From positions 159,688-223,687 of the forward strand of contig KV918868.1 of NCBI GenBank assembly GCA_002049455.2: a DNA stretch of 64,000 nt, read 5' to 3'. Below are positions 1 to 10,209 of the stretch, in pieces. The translations under genes were made by a program, and so were the position numbers. Within the stretch, counting starts at the first letter, position 1. Each line of letters starts with the position of its first letter. This DNA comes from Porphyra umbilicalis (lineage: Eukaryota > Rhodophyta > Bangiophyceae > Bangiales > Bangiaceae). The notes below the pieces were generated by a model. That model worked only from the letters and a program-made list of their open reading frames with translations. It did no database searches and had not been told where the DNA came from.

Positions 1-1271
1 CGGATACGCCCTGTATTCGAGACGCGATCGTGCACTTCATTTGGACTTTTTTGTACTTCAGATCAAGTGCGGATCTGACGATAAGCGCCTGATGGCGGCA
101 TTTGCTGTGCTGATGTTCGGAGCCAAGCCCGTGAGTGTCCAAACCAGCCTGGTGTGCACTGCAGCGGAGCAGCACGACACAGGCGCGTGGTCATATTCCA
201 ACGGCACAGAAAGTCCAGGGCGGCCAGGAACGGGGTGTGCTCGCCAGCAGGGCACGCACGAGACAGCTTTTACCCGCGCGCATGCTCGTTCCGCGACCGG
301 CAACTTGTGCTCCTGAGACGGGCGTCACAGCTTGTGCTTCTGTGTGCCAGATCAACAGGAACGTTGCAGTTCGTGCTCGTCCCCTCCTTGAGTAGCACAA
401 CGACCTACTAGTGCCGAACTGCACTATCCGCCGGCACACGCTACAGGTGAAACGGAGCATGACTGCCCACCCCGACAGTTTCGACGCTCTTTCCGACATA
501 TCGTAACGCGGGCACTGCGCAACGGCTTGGACGCTGATTGCGACATATCCCAATGCGGACACTGCACCATGTGGCTGATAGGCACACCCGACGAGGACAC
601 CATTGCGGGGCACCATCGAGCGTCGATGCCGCAGTCGCACTCGCGTCGGAGGCGGACAAGAATTCTGAAAGCACGCACCTGGGAGTCTCGATGCAATGGT
701 CATGCTTTTTCTAAGGGCGAACAGCCACTGTGCCTGCACACAATCTGCTCTCAGCATCGGCATGCGAAGAGCTCCAATCAACTATGCGAACAGAAAAGTC
801 TAAAAATCCGAAATGAGGTATGCAAAAACGAGTGCAGGCCAGTTCAGTGACAACACCGCAAACCTTTGTGACCACAATGCACTTTATGGTACTAGATTGA
901 CATGATTCCGAGATACCTTACCGAACGACGACAAGAACAAGCCAAACGTGTCATTTGCATGAAGGAAGAATACAAACTGGCTATTGCGGGCCTTCCCGTT
1001 CTTGTAGCCATAATGTCACAAGTAGCAGAAGGGTACAAAGAGATTCCGACCCTGTGACAGAGAGGCAAACCAAAACGTAAGATGTAGAGAGGACCGTGCC
1101 CCTGTGTGCCCCCCGTCAAAAATGAAGCAACAAACAGGCTTTGGGAAATCCTACAAGAAGAAGCGGCCCTTCCCAGCACAAGCGCAAGCATGAGATCAAA
1201 GAGAAGCGTCGATCACGCCATCCGGGTCCAACAAATGACCCGCTCACAACACACAGAAGCAAGAGTTCAAG
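1..1271. other. No gene recognised; left flank of helicase gene
   Basis: I see no protein family here on either strand; the short frames overlap each other and lack domain patterns. The only structure noticed is a degenerate tandem pair of about 46 bp around 481-572, sharing GACGCT, CGACATATC and GGGCACTGC-like blocks. The stretch lies downstream of the helicase stop codon and may contain the right-hand end of the recombinase/helicase element, but I found no terminal repeat. Confidence 0.4.
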
Positions 1272-3550
1272 TCAAGCAAAAGCGGTACTATCCGTCTGGG
1301 GCGCACAAACGCCGCAACGACAGCCGTCCACACCTGCGTCCTGCTCACGAGGAGCTCCAAAGAAGTCACAAAGTCGTCGATGGAGGCACCCATCAGCCTC
1401 GAAAAAATCGAGCACCTCGTCAAGAACAGCGATCTGCTGTTTGGCAGAAGTCTTCATTGACCTCTCCAGCAAACGCCCGGCATCTCGCGGATCCTTTTGG
1501 TCGAGGACTGCCAGCGGCTGCACCATCGGGTAGTCATCGCTGTAGTCAATGTCAACGAGGTCAACAGCGGCCAGATCCTCCAGGGCGTCATGAACTGCCG
1601 TCGGTCCTCCTGCTCCAAGCTCCAAGAAGGGAGCCACCGCACAAACGTCGCGAACATCGCGTCGAACGGCCAGGTTGCGAGTCATAGCCGCAAATCCGGG
1701 CTCAAAGTGATCCTTCCACAACGCGTTAGCAAACGTAGACAGCACAGGCCATGGCTGCAGCGTCGATTTGGCGCCTTGGAACGCCGCGATGCGAGCCCGC
1801 TGCGTCCTTCCCGCGAGCGCCAAGCCTGTGCGGCAAAGGGCAGCAAGAATAGCGTTCGTGTCGTCCGCGTCGATGCCAGCCCTGTGGTAGTCCGCCCAAT
1901 GCAGGAACGACGTGGGACCGAGAGGTGTCGTGCGCTCGTAAATCTTGCGCATGAGTGCTACCGTCGTTGACATCGGAAGAGGTGTCGTCTCGATGCTGCG
2001 CCGGGTACTCTCGCTGTCATCTGCATTGTAGAAGCAGACGCAGTACGCGTCTTCACCGTCACGACCGGCACGACCCACTTGCTGGGCGTACTCTGCCACT
2101 GACCTCGCTCCAGCCTAGGACAGACACGAAGTGGAAACGCGCGTGCAGCACACAAAGGAACAAACGTCACTCCAGGACAGAAAGAGGCAACCGCTAATGT
2201 TCCAAATTGTAAGCATGTGTCGTCAGTCTTGTTCTTCAAGCACAAAGACCCAGCTCGAGACAAGACCAATCGACACCAATCGTCCAACAAGAAAAAGAGG
2301 ATTACGTCACAACGCAACTCGAAACAAGTACCAGAGAACTGAAAGAACGTACGAGATGGAGAATGACACGGACATGAGGACAGTCAACGCCAAGACCGAA
2401 GGCAATAGTTGCAATGACGACGACACCACGAGTCGTTAAGAAGAGGTCTTCCACCTCGGCACGGTCGGTCCGCCCCGCATGGTACGCACGAAAAGCAAGT
2501 GCCGCCCCAGTCGCACCGAGCCGCTGCTGCGCCGCGGCAAGCACAAGCTCCTTGCACACATCTTCGGACAGAGCACGGGACGGCACGTAGATGATCGTGT
2601 TGCCCTGCTGGGCGCGTGCCTTGATGGAGAGCCGAAGAGCACGGGCAATGCGCCACTTATACTCCGTCGCCGACGCCACACGCCGCGCAAGCGACACTCG
2701 GCCAAAGGTCAGAGCCGCCGGCCTCTTGACAACATGCAGGAGCAGGTTCTTTCTCAGGAATGGGCCTCGCTGGACTATAGGCGACGACATGCTCATCCGT
2801 CGAATGACCAGCTGCTGGTCGCGGCGCCGCATGGTGGCCGTGAGCCCAAGTCGACGTTGCGCTTGGACAAGCGATGCTCCCATTGCCATCGTCGGCCGCC
2901 ACAGGTACCAATCGTTGTACAGGTGGGCCTCATCAAAGCATAGCAGCGCGATTCCTCGGTCGTTCAAAAGCTTGCGGAAGGAGGGGTCGTGACACAGCAA
3001 CTCCGGAGATATAAACAGGGCGCAAAGCCGCTTCTCCATGATCATGGACTTGCACAGAAGCCGCTCGTCACTCGTGCTTGATGAAGTCAGTGCCATCGCA
3101 GACACGCCTACTTTGTTTAGAGAATCAGCGTGCTGGCGGCTGAGCCCCTTTAGAGGCACCAGCATGACACTTAGAGATCGATCCATCTGATGGAGAAGAT
3201 CAGCAGCCAGGCCGAAAGTGGTCGTCTACCCTAGCATGAGAGAAAGACGTGCATGTCCAGCAATACTGTCGTTAGAACCACAGTACACTCGGCAGATGAA
3301 CTTGAGCAGGTGGCCTTCTGCACAAGGAAAAAAAATGACACGAGGTAAACGTAAAGTAAGACACGAAAGACCATGCGACGGGGCGTACCTTTCCGGATGC
3401 CGTCGCATTCACGGAGATGACCTCTGCGCGGGGGCGATCTTGGTCAAGCAGAGGAAGAAGAGCCTCTAGCTGCCCAGGACGGAAGCTTTCATGACCAAAC
3501 TGGCGCTCGAGGGAGAGAAGGGCAGCTGCTTCGATCTGCGAGCGCTCCAT
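1272..3550 (-). CDS. RecQ-type ATP-dependent DNA helicase, three exons
   Basis: Superfamily 2 helicase of the RecQ type, expected to unwind DNA 3'-5' using ATP. Exons inferred from motifs: 3550-3389, 3225-2353 and 2114-1272, all phase 0, with GTACG-type donors and TAG acceptors; the product is about 625 aa. Residues 18-27 hold the RecQ motif 0 (FG..FRPGQ). The Walker A lysine ends exon 1 and its threonine opens exon 2, which rebuilds ATASGKT at 49-55. DEAH is at 152-155, followed by a W and RP as in RecQ; motif III LTAT is near 182. The second RecA domain ends in QQVGRAGRDG at 356-365. A C-terminal cysteine cluster (C..C...GCRCGVC) fits the RecQ zinc subdomain. No HRDC domain is seen. It starts 339 bp after the recombinase gene on the same strand, so it may be part of one mobile element. 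A host RecQ is the alternative. Confidence 0.85.
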
Positions 3551-3889
3551 GGCTATCGGCGACGAGTCAAGCAGGAAATGTCACGACGATCAGCGTGTGT
3601 CGCCGCATGAACAGAGCCAGAAGACTTGACAACCGCCGGCCGCAGGACGTCGGACCATCGCGTCAAAAAAATGTCATCAGAGCTCTCACGTCGTGAGAAA
3701 AATGGATCCGGTACGCGAATGTATCCGCTGGGTACCATATTTGCAAGTCCTGTGTTCATCAAGCGATTCGTAATCTGGTAACGACACGTCAGGTGTGAGA
3801 GAACGGTTTACAATCACGTGACGTGGAATGAGATCAGCCACGAGATGACGCGCGGAGCCCTGGACCTTTAACACATCAACACCAACAAT
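3551..3889. promoter_or_regulatory. Spacer between recombinase and helicase genes
   Basis: A 339-bp interval between the recombinase stop and the helicase ATG on the minus strand. It carries no supportable ORF. It must hold either the helicase promoter or the 3' end of the recombinase transcript. No clear TATA box or poly(A) signal could be assigned by eye. Confidence 0.35.
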
Positions 3890-5324
3890 TCACAAGTCTA
3901 TGCTCTTGTGCACACACTCGGGGACCTCCCCGCCGTTGATGATGACGTCGGCAAGCGCTGCAGCAGGTGACGTGTAGGTGAACCGCCTCTCGAGCCGGTT
4001 CGATGCTTGCACGTAAGCCCAGTACGCCGACATCGTATGCCAGCCACCGCGGGCCTTGATTTCGGCGTCGGCAACGCCTAGCAGACGATACAGCTGCGCA
4101 CCACCGCGCTTGCATGAGTGAGTACCCAAGAACCGATACGAGTCGACTCCCGCCTCGTCGAGTGCCCGTCGCATGGACTCGAGGAACGCGCTGTCCTTCA
4201 GCCTTGTGTGCGCTGACATTTCCCACGCACCGCAGGGTAGCATCTTGAAGGGGCAGAAGAGAAACCCCTTAGCGTCTCCGCGTAGCATCAGGTACATGGC
4301 CATCGCCAAAACAGGGTCCACTCGTGGGTCTCCCGCCAGTCCTGGCGCCCCTTCAAGGTGATACTGCCGTCCCGACGTCGACGTCTTCGTGCCGTCCAGC
4401 AAATTAATCCGAAAGACCAGATTGCCGCGCACGTCTTCTGTTTGCATGACGTTCTCTCGTCTTCGTGGAGAAACCAACCATGACCGCATGTTCAATACGT
4501 GCAAAGCAGACTCGCTCCCATCACGTCAGACGTGCGGCTCAGAGATACAGCAGGGAACATTGCAATCGGTGCCCAGCACGGCACGAGAGCACGTCCGCCC
4601 GCTCATCAAGACGCCCCACACTCGATCCCGCGTGAACGTACTTAAGTTTTGTGACCTCATCGAACCGCATCATCAGGAAAGTCGCCGTCATCATGGCAGC
4701 GAACTGCGCCAGCCGCTCAGGTGAGATGCTGTCTTGGTCGGAAATAAAGTGATCGTAGTAGGCACATATGTGCCCATACTCCAGCGGGTCCATTGGAAGC
4801 GTGACACGTCCATCACGAGCGAGCTTGACCTTGTGCGCCCGCTTCATGTCGTCAACCGCCTTACTGTCATTCGGGTTACCATTGACGAAAACCTTGCCGT
4901 CAATCTCGCCCGTAGACCAACGCCCAGTTCGGCCGAGCTCGGTGAAAAACAGCGTCATCTGGGCGGAGATGTGCTTGGACGTCGAGATCCCGAGCTCAAA
5001 GTTCTTGGTGCGCACCTTGTAGAACGTTGCAACATGCGCGGCAGTAGTAGCATCGACCTTGGTGGGGGTCACACCCACCTTGGAGCAAAAATCAAGGTAC
5101 TCCTTGCGTGTCCTCTTGTGCACCTTGGAGCTGCTTTGCGACCGGGCCGTCTCGATAGCCGCGGCAGTGGAGGCCACAGGATCATAATCTTTTGCACTCG
5201 GCGCGAGGCTCAGCCACTCAACATTGCGGGCGGTGCTTGACCGACCATCTTGCGATCCGTCCAGGCGGGACGAGCGAGGAACACCACCAGGCGCCGTGGA
5301 CGTCATACTGCCGTTCGAAGACAT
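3890..5324 (-). CDS. Tyrosine recombinase (Crypton/DIRS-like), two exons
   Basis: Integrase of the tyrosine recombinase fold, which cuts and joins DNA through a covalent 3'-phosphotyrosine. Exon 1 is 5324-4642 and exon 2 is 4514-3890; the 127-bp intron has a GTACGT donor and an AG acceptor, and joining gives 435 aa with no stop. Residues about 66-135 look like the helical core-binding domain. The catalytic half shows R220 in MMRFDEVTKL, H360 in THSCKRGGAQ, W386 in GGW and Y395 in WAYVQ. The HxxR position holds K363, with R364 next to it, which is unusual. This layout resembles eukaryotic Crypton or DIRS/Ngaro recombinases; no reverse transcriptase lies nearby, which favours a DNA transposon of Crypton type. 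No GCR1-type DNA-binding domain was recognised. The RecQ gene follows on the same strand. Confidence 0.8.
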
Positions 5325-6228
5325 CGCGCAGGATAGTGCTTGGCACGTGGGAGGGCAGTCGTGGCGGCGAGATGAAGACTTGCCTCTGCGCCCGCGAGGG
5401 ACAGCTTCATCTCAAGCGGGGTCTTGCTCATGGCTTTCGATCGGCCATAAAGTGGATCGCCAGTCTCTTGCATTCGGTAAGGTCGGAACAATCACCAGGA
5501 GCGAATGCGAAGGCGACATCACTTGCATCTACCTGATGAGAGACGGTTTCAAAATACTTACCATATGGTCCGTCCGTGTCCCATGATCATGCAGCTTGTA
5601 ACGAGATGTCGCTCACAGTAGTCTACGACATGATCTGGAGAGAACTGATTTCATCATGTTGCAAGGAAGCGCGAACTAGGTACCAAAACATTCAGCTGGT
5701 AACAAGAGTTTACATACAGCCGTTCTCCCAAAAATCCCTCACTCCAACTGTTGCAAAAGAGTTGCAATTCGGCCTCTACGACGCCGCAGAGGCCGATTTG
5801 GAACTCTTTTGCACCAGTTGGAGTGGGATTTGGAGCGTTGCACGCCATTCGCTGCAGAGTGTATATCCATTTTTCCGCGATTCGTCGGTGTCTCGCAGTC
5901 ATTGTCATAGCAGAAGACTTCTCAGGGGACTGTCTCTGCGCGAGTGGACGGACATTTGGTCAGGATGGGTGCTTTGACCGTCGAGGACAGCAATGGACTC
6001 CAGCGGGGCGTTGCATGCTCACGAAGAAGTGAGGGCGCGAGCAGTGTTCTCAGCGTACGTGACCAAAAAAAAAAAAAGTCTTTATCATGGGCAAGCGCAT
6101 GGATGGTTCGCATGGTCCCTCACAAACACAGAGTCTTCACAAGTTGAAAGCAGACGCACACTGAGTCCCTGAATGATGCATGGCTGGTCTTGAACCATAA
6201 CCTCATCACCGGGTGACCGCTGCTTCCC
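5325..6228. other. Upstream flank of recombinase gene, with hairpin
   Basis: No coding sequence is supported. The stretch contains a long near-perfect hairpin at 5740-5825 (listed separately) and an A-run at about 6065-6077. It separates the recombinase ATG from the start of the first 9.6-kb tandem unit, so one boundary of the recombinase element probably lies here. Confidence 0.4.
5740..5825. repeat. Inverted repeat, 38-bp arms with 10-bp loop
   Basis: Arms 5740-5777 and 5788-5825 are complementary with three mismatches by hand alignment; the loop is ACGACGCCGC. Transcribed in either direction it would fold into a stable stem. Possibilities are the terminal hairpin of a mobile element, a small foldback element, or a small-RNA precursor. 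Confidence 0.8.
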
Positions 6229-6582
6229 CTCATGAAAATTGCCAGGCACAACAGTCGTTTCCCAGAAGTACCGCAAGAAACATAGAACTTGGTTGTGGAG
6301 CATCGAGCTGCACAGAGTGTCCGCCAACAGAATGATATAGGGTGGCAGGAGGTAACATTCAAAAGACTCCAAAAGCCGAAAACGTCGCAGATCGTGTAGG
6401 ATCCCGGCCCCGGGGAGAGCTTGTTTTTAGAGGATGAAAAAGTAGAGGGTGGCAGATCTGATGAGGGCGCAGGCGTATCGGACGACCCAGCATTATCAAC
6501 AATCGAAGGGAGTGCGAAATGGTCGCACAAAGGAGACGGCTGTTCCGTATTTGCTCGCAGCAGCCGTCCGCGAAGAGGGTAC

Positions 6583-6875
6583 GGTGCGTAACGGCTGCTG
6601 CTCGCCGATAGGGAATGATGGGGGAGAGGCAAGGTGAGGTTGGGCGCGATGGACTGTGAGACAAAGGAAGAGCTGGGCCAAACGGGCCAAGAAGTGCCTC
6701 TGCCTGCGTCGAGGGACCTTGATCGAAATTATCGCCTCGAAGCGACTTGCGACGCATTACAGGTCCGGAGCACAAGTATGCCGAGACTGTCGGTATTCAT
6801 CAAATCTTGTTGAAAAACGGCGATTGGGTAACCCAATTACACAATCTGGTACGGATACTTCCACAGATTACCCCC
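6583..6875. repeat. Internal diverged repeat X, uninterrupted copy
   Basis: This stretch resembles 7083-7204 joined to 7983-8167 (roughly two-thirds identity by eye). Shared blocks include GTGCGTAACGG, GGGAATGAT, CAAGAA and CATTACAG. The second copy is split by the hAT-like insertion 7205-7982, so this copy serves as the empty-site reference. Confidence 0.6.
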
Positions 6876-7204
6876 CAGTCTGCCTCGGGAGGGGAGCGGC
6901 CTCGCGTGTGAATCACAAGTGCTAATTGTTGTGTACCACTCTTGATGCGAGCCATCAAGGCCCCAACTGAACTATAGGTTTGGTATCATGGAGCCAGTGC
7001 ACCAAACTGATCTGCATAGTCCCCACTCACTATTACCACAGAACGCTGAGTCGCCTGTTAGAGGAAGCAGATGCATACACACTGTGCGTAACGGCGCCTG
7101 CGTGTCTGAAGGGAATGATTGGGGAGAGGCCCGGTGAAATTGGGCGGGATGGTATGCGAGACAGAAGAAAACCAGGATCGGCTGGGCCTCCAGCGCCAAG
7201 AAGT

Positions 7205-7982
7205 CAGAGATGGCAGGTGATTTATATTTGATTTACATCATGCTGCTTTTGGTGTGTTATTCCGTTTACCCGAATCGTCTCATGATTTAAAACACACGGG
7301 CATTCTCCTGCAACGAGCACGGTGGTGAGTGCCAGCAACCCCCCCGGGCGGTCATGTCGACACGCACGGACGCGTTGGCGGTGGCGTGCGCGCCAATGGA
7401 AAACGCGACAGCGGTGTGGGCAGCGGGGAGGTCGCTGGCGTCGGGCACCGCCTTCGACGCGCCGCCAGCCACGGCGACCGCGAGCGTGGTGAGCAACGCG
7501 GCCATCGTGCCGCTGTCGACGGCGGCAGGCTCGAAAACGCCATCGCGTTCCCTCGTCATCATGGTGCCGAGTGCGTCCCCCACCGCCGTCACGGGCACCC
7601 ACGACACGTTCGCCGCGGCGGCTGCAGCGGCGGCGGTGGCGGCTGTCACGACCGCCACGGCGGTGACCGCCAGGTAGGGCGGCAGCGGACCCCCCCCCCA
7701 CACCCCGTCGCCGTCTCCATCCCCTGCCGCTCGCCTCCCCCCCCTGACTTGGCGACAGCCGCCCAGTCGGTGATGCCCACCGCACGCGACACGAAGGAAA
7801 CACCAGGGTGAGTGGTCCTTATCAGGCCCAATCACGTGGTATTTGTACTTCTATTCCTGACAACGAGCCTAAATGATTGAAATCATGCCCGATGATTTAA
7901 ATCCATAAAACTCCCGTCACGAAAAACAAAGTCAAGGGTTGATTTAAATCCTGGCGCCAGAAATGATTTAATCATACCGCTG
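7205..7982. mobile_element. hAT-like non-autonomous element, copy 1
   Basis: The element is flanked by 8-bp near-duplicates, CAAGAAGT at 7197-7204 and CAAGAAAT at 7983-7990. Its ends begin CAGAG and, on the opposite strand, CAGCG, both fitting the hAT terminal pattern YARNG. The termini are AT-rich, with several TGATTTAAATC-like palindromes at 7890-7975. The core, about 7330-7760, is GC-rich and open on both strands. The minus strand there could encode Ala/Val/Thr-rich hydrophobic segments, so a captured host-gene fragment is possible. No transposase is present. Interruption of repeat X gives independent support for insertion. Confidence 0.55.
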
Positions 7983-8416
7983 CAAGAAATGCCTGTTCGC
8001 ACGTCGATGGCCCATGGTCCGAATGTACGCCTCAAAGTGACTTCCAACACATTACAGATCCGCAACACACGTACACTAAGATTGTCGGTAATCAGAAATC
8101 TTGTTCAGAAACTGCGTTGTTGTAACAATGACACCACATATGGTACGAGTAGTTCCAGAGATTACTCCGACCGTTGTTTGCCGACGAGGACTCGTGCTTT
8201 CTGAAATCAAGACACCGTAACATTCTTCCGTGGGAAGGTCAGTCATCATGGGTCCTCACTGGATTTGTGTTGAAGTGAGTGCTCAGATCAGTAAACTGCT
8301 GCAGGCGTCACCGCGGTGTCCCGGCCCTCCCTCCCTACGTGCTCCATATCTGTGGTCGCGTCGGAAGCGTCTGCTTTCCAACATCAAGTACCTGTCTTGT
8401 TCTTCAACGTGTTGCG

Positions 8417-9337
8417 ATGTCGCCCCCTATCGCATCTCGAGCATTCCCCCTCGTGGGTTCGGACGCCGTACCCGGCGACTCCGTCGTCCTTGATGCCAAT
8501 GACGCCCAAGGATGTGACCCCCAGGGGAAGCTCGTCGTCGGCATTTCGGCGTCGGTCAACCCCATGAATCGCGCCTTTGTGCCCCGCCCACTGCCTGACA
8601 ACATTGACGGCCATCTACGTCTGGCCCGCGCGCTCGTGGCCAACCGGCGGAACAAGAAGATGCCAGCGACGGATCGAGCGCTCTGCAGAACGATCGAGGC
8701 CCGACTCAACAACATCAAAGAGGCGCATCGCCGAGGCGCCGCCAAGGTTGGTCTTGCTGGGGAATTCTTCAAGTCGGCGGCCATTCTGGCCAACTCCACG
8801 ATTGGACGACAGGTATCGGCCACACCGAGCCCCACCCATCAATCAAGAATTGAGGCGCTACCTCGGGCTCAGCCCCCCTTTGGCGCGGGCTCTAACGCGC
8901 TCTCGCGACAGCCCTGCACCTGCTCTGCGGCTTTGCCTCTAAGGGCCTCGCCGCCTGCCATGGAAGTTCGCGACAAGCCCATTGAGATGGATCGACTGCC
9001 ACGGGACTGGGAGCACATGATGGACGTCGTCGAGATGTCCTGCGAGGTCGGTGTCGGGACCACTATGGCCTTGAAGAAGCTTCAAAGCGGCGAGCCCGAT
9101 CGACTAGTGTGGGACAAGAAGCACTCGTTTGGGAGGGCGTCGTCGTCAATGCTCTCGAAGCGCCGCGCCATTGCGAAGGCTGCTATCAAGGCAGGTGGCT
9201 GGGGAGCGCTACGTCTACTTCTTCGTGACGAGCGGGCCAAGCGCACCGGACGTGGAGAGTCGTTTGGATACAACAAGGTGCAGATGTTCTGCTCTGCTAT
9301 GATGCGAGAACATGACGGGTTGCTCTTGTTCTTGTGA
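8417..9337 (+). CDS. Gene A copy 1, unknown function
   Basis: About 306 aa from the ATG at 8417; the frame is open farther upstream but without a better start. I do not recognise a family. The N-terminal half is neutral to basic (RNKKMPATDRALCR, a helix-rich stretch). After a Pro/Ser-rich linker, the C-terminal half has DRLPRDWEHMMDVVEM and a basic helix-rich region (SSSMLSKRRAIAKAAIK...GALRLLLRDERAKR) that could bind nucleic acid. The second copy differs at a dozen or so residues, with conservation best in the C-terminal half, and ends differently because of a one-base difference at the last codons. It lies upstream of gene B on the same strand. An accessory gene of the repeated element is the simplest guess. 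Confidence 0.5.
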   Translation: MSPPIASRAFPLVGSDAVPGDSVVLDANDAQGCDPQGKLVVGISASVNPMNRAFVPRPLPDNIDGHLRLARALVANRRNKKMPATDRALCRTIEARLNNIKEAHRRGAAKVGLAGEFFKSAAILANSTIGRQVSATPSPTHQSRIEALPRAQPPFGAGSNALSRQPCTCSAALPLRASPPAMEVRDKPIEMDRLPRDWEHMMDVVEMSCEVGVGTTMALKKLQSGEPDRLVWDKKHSFGRASSSMLSKRRAIAKAAIKAGGWGALRLLLRDERAKRTGRGESFGYNKVQMFCSAMMREHDGLLLFL

Positions 9338-10209
9338 TCCAATCGCGTCTGCTTCTGCAGTGATGTTAGCGTTCTCTTCTCTTACCGCCTGTGCTCGTTG
9401 GTGTTCTTGGTCTTATAAGATTTGTGCTTTGTGCTCCTGCTCGTATTCCATGACTGTCGAGTACCCTAGTGGCATGCGAGCGTCTGGATGCCACAGACGC
9501 CTACGTTTGCTTGAGAGGTCAGATGTCCTGCCCGATGTCGATGAAATATTGAACCATCTCACAAATGTTATGACTAATACTTGTCACTAGAATGTCACCG
9601 TTACCATATTGCTACGTCCGTAACTAGGTTGTGCGGGCTGCAGACGTGAAAACAAAATCCCGTGACAAAGTGTAAGAGTTCGGTCCTTGTAACATTGCAA
9701 CGTCACTGCTAAACAGTTGTGACGTGAACAAAGGTCGCAACGCATTGCAGGTCCCGACCGCACGCGCACGACGGGCCAAGCACCGAGGTATCCGCGTCGT
9801 GCCCCCCTCGCACGGAATCCGTTCCGTCCGTGTGGCTGTCCCACCCCGCTGTTCTCTCTTCCTCGTGCTTGCGCGGAGCTCCTGCTGAAGGTGGGCTCCC
9901 AGCTCAGGACCTCCATCAACTTGGCTGATCGTCTGATTTCTCGTCATCAGCTGAGGTGCACGCTACGGTCTCAGAGGTTGCTTCTGCAGCGCTTTTTGCT
10001 TTAACGGTACGGCACCACGATTTTCTCGTCACTTGTTGTTCTTGCGTATTGTCCGCCCTGATGAGAGAAGGGGTTGCACTGCTATGGGTTTTAATGAACG
10101 CGTACGTGACCCTTGAACCCATGTATGCTAACCTTTTCACTCCCCCTTCTAGGTGCATCACGCTTTCATGTGCTGAGCTGGTGCTTCCCCCATGTCTCCT
10201 TCCGTGTAG
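9338..10209. other. Intergenic stretch between genes A and B, copy 1
   Basis: No supported gene. Short frames occur on both strands and are shared with copy 2 simply because the DNA is duplicated. A pyrimidine tract followed by TAG lies at 10170-10183, and another TAG immediately precedes the ATG of gene B at 10210, so an upstream intron ending at that ATG cannot be excluded. The copy-2 counterpart is 18927-19820. Confidence 0.35.
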
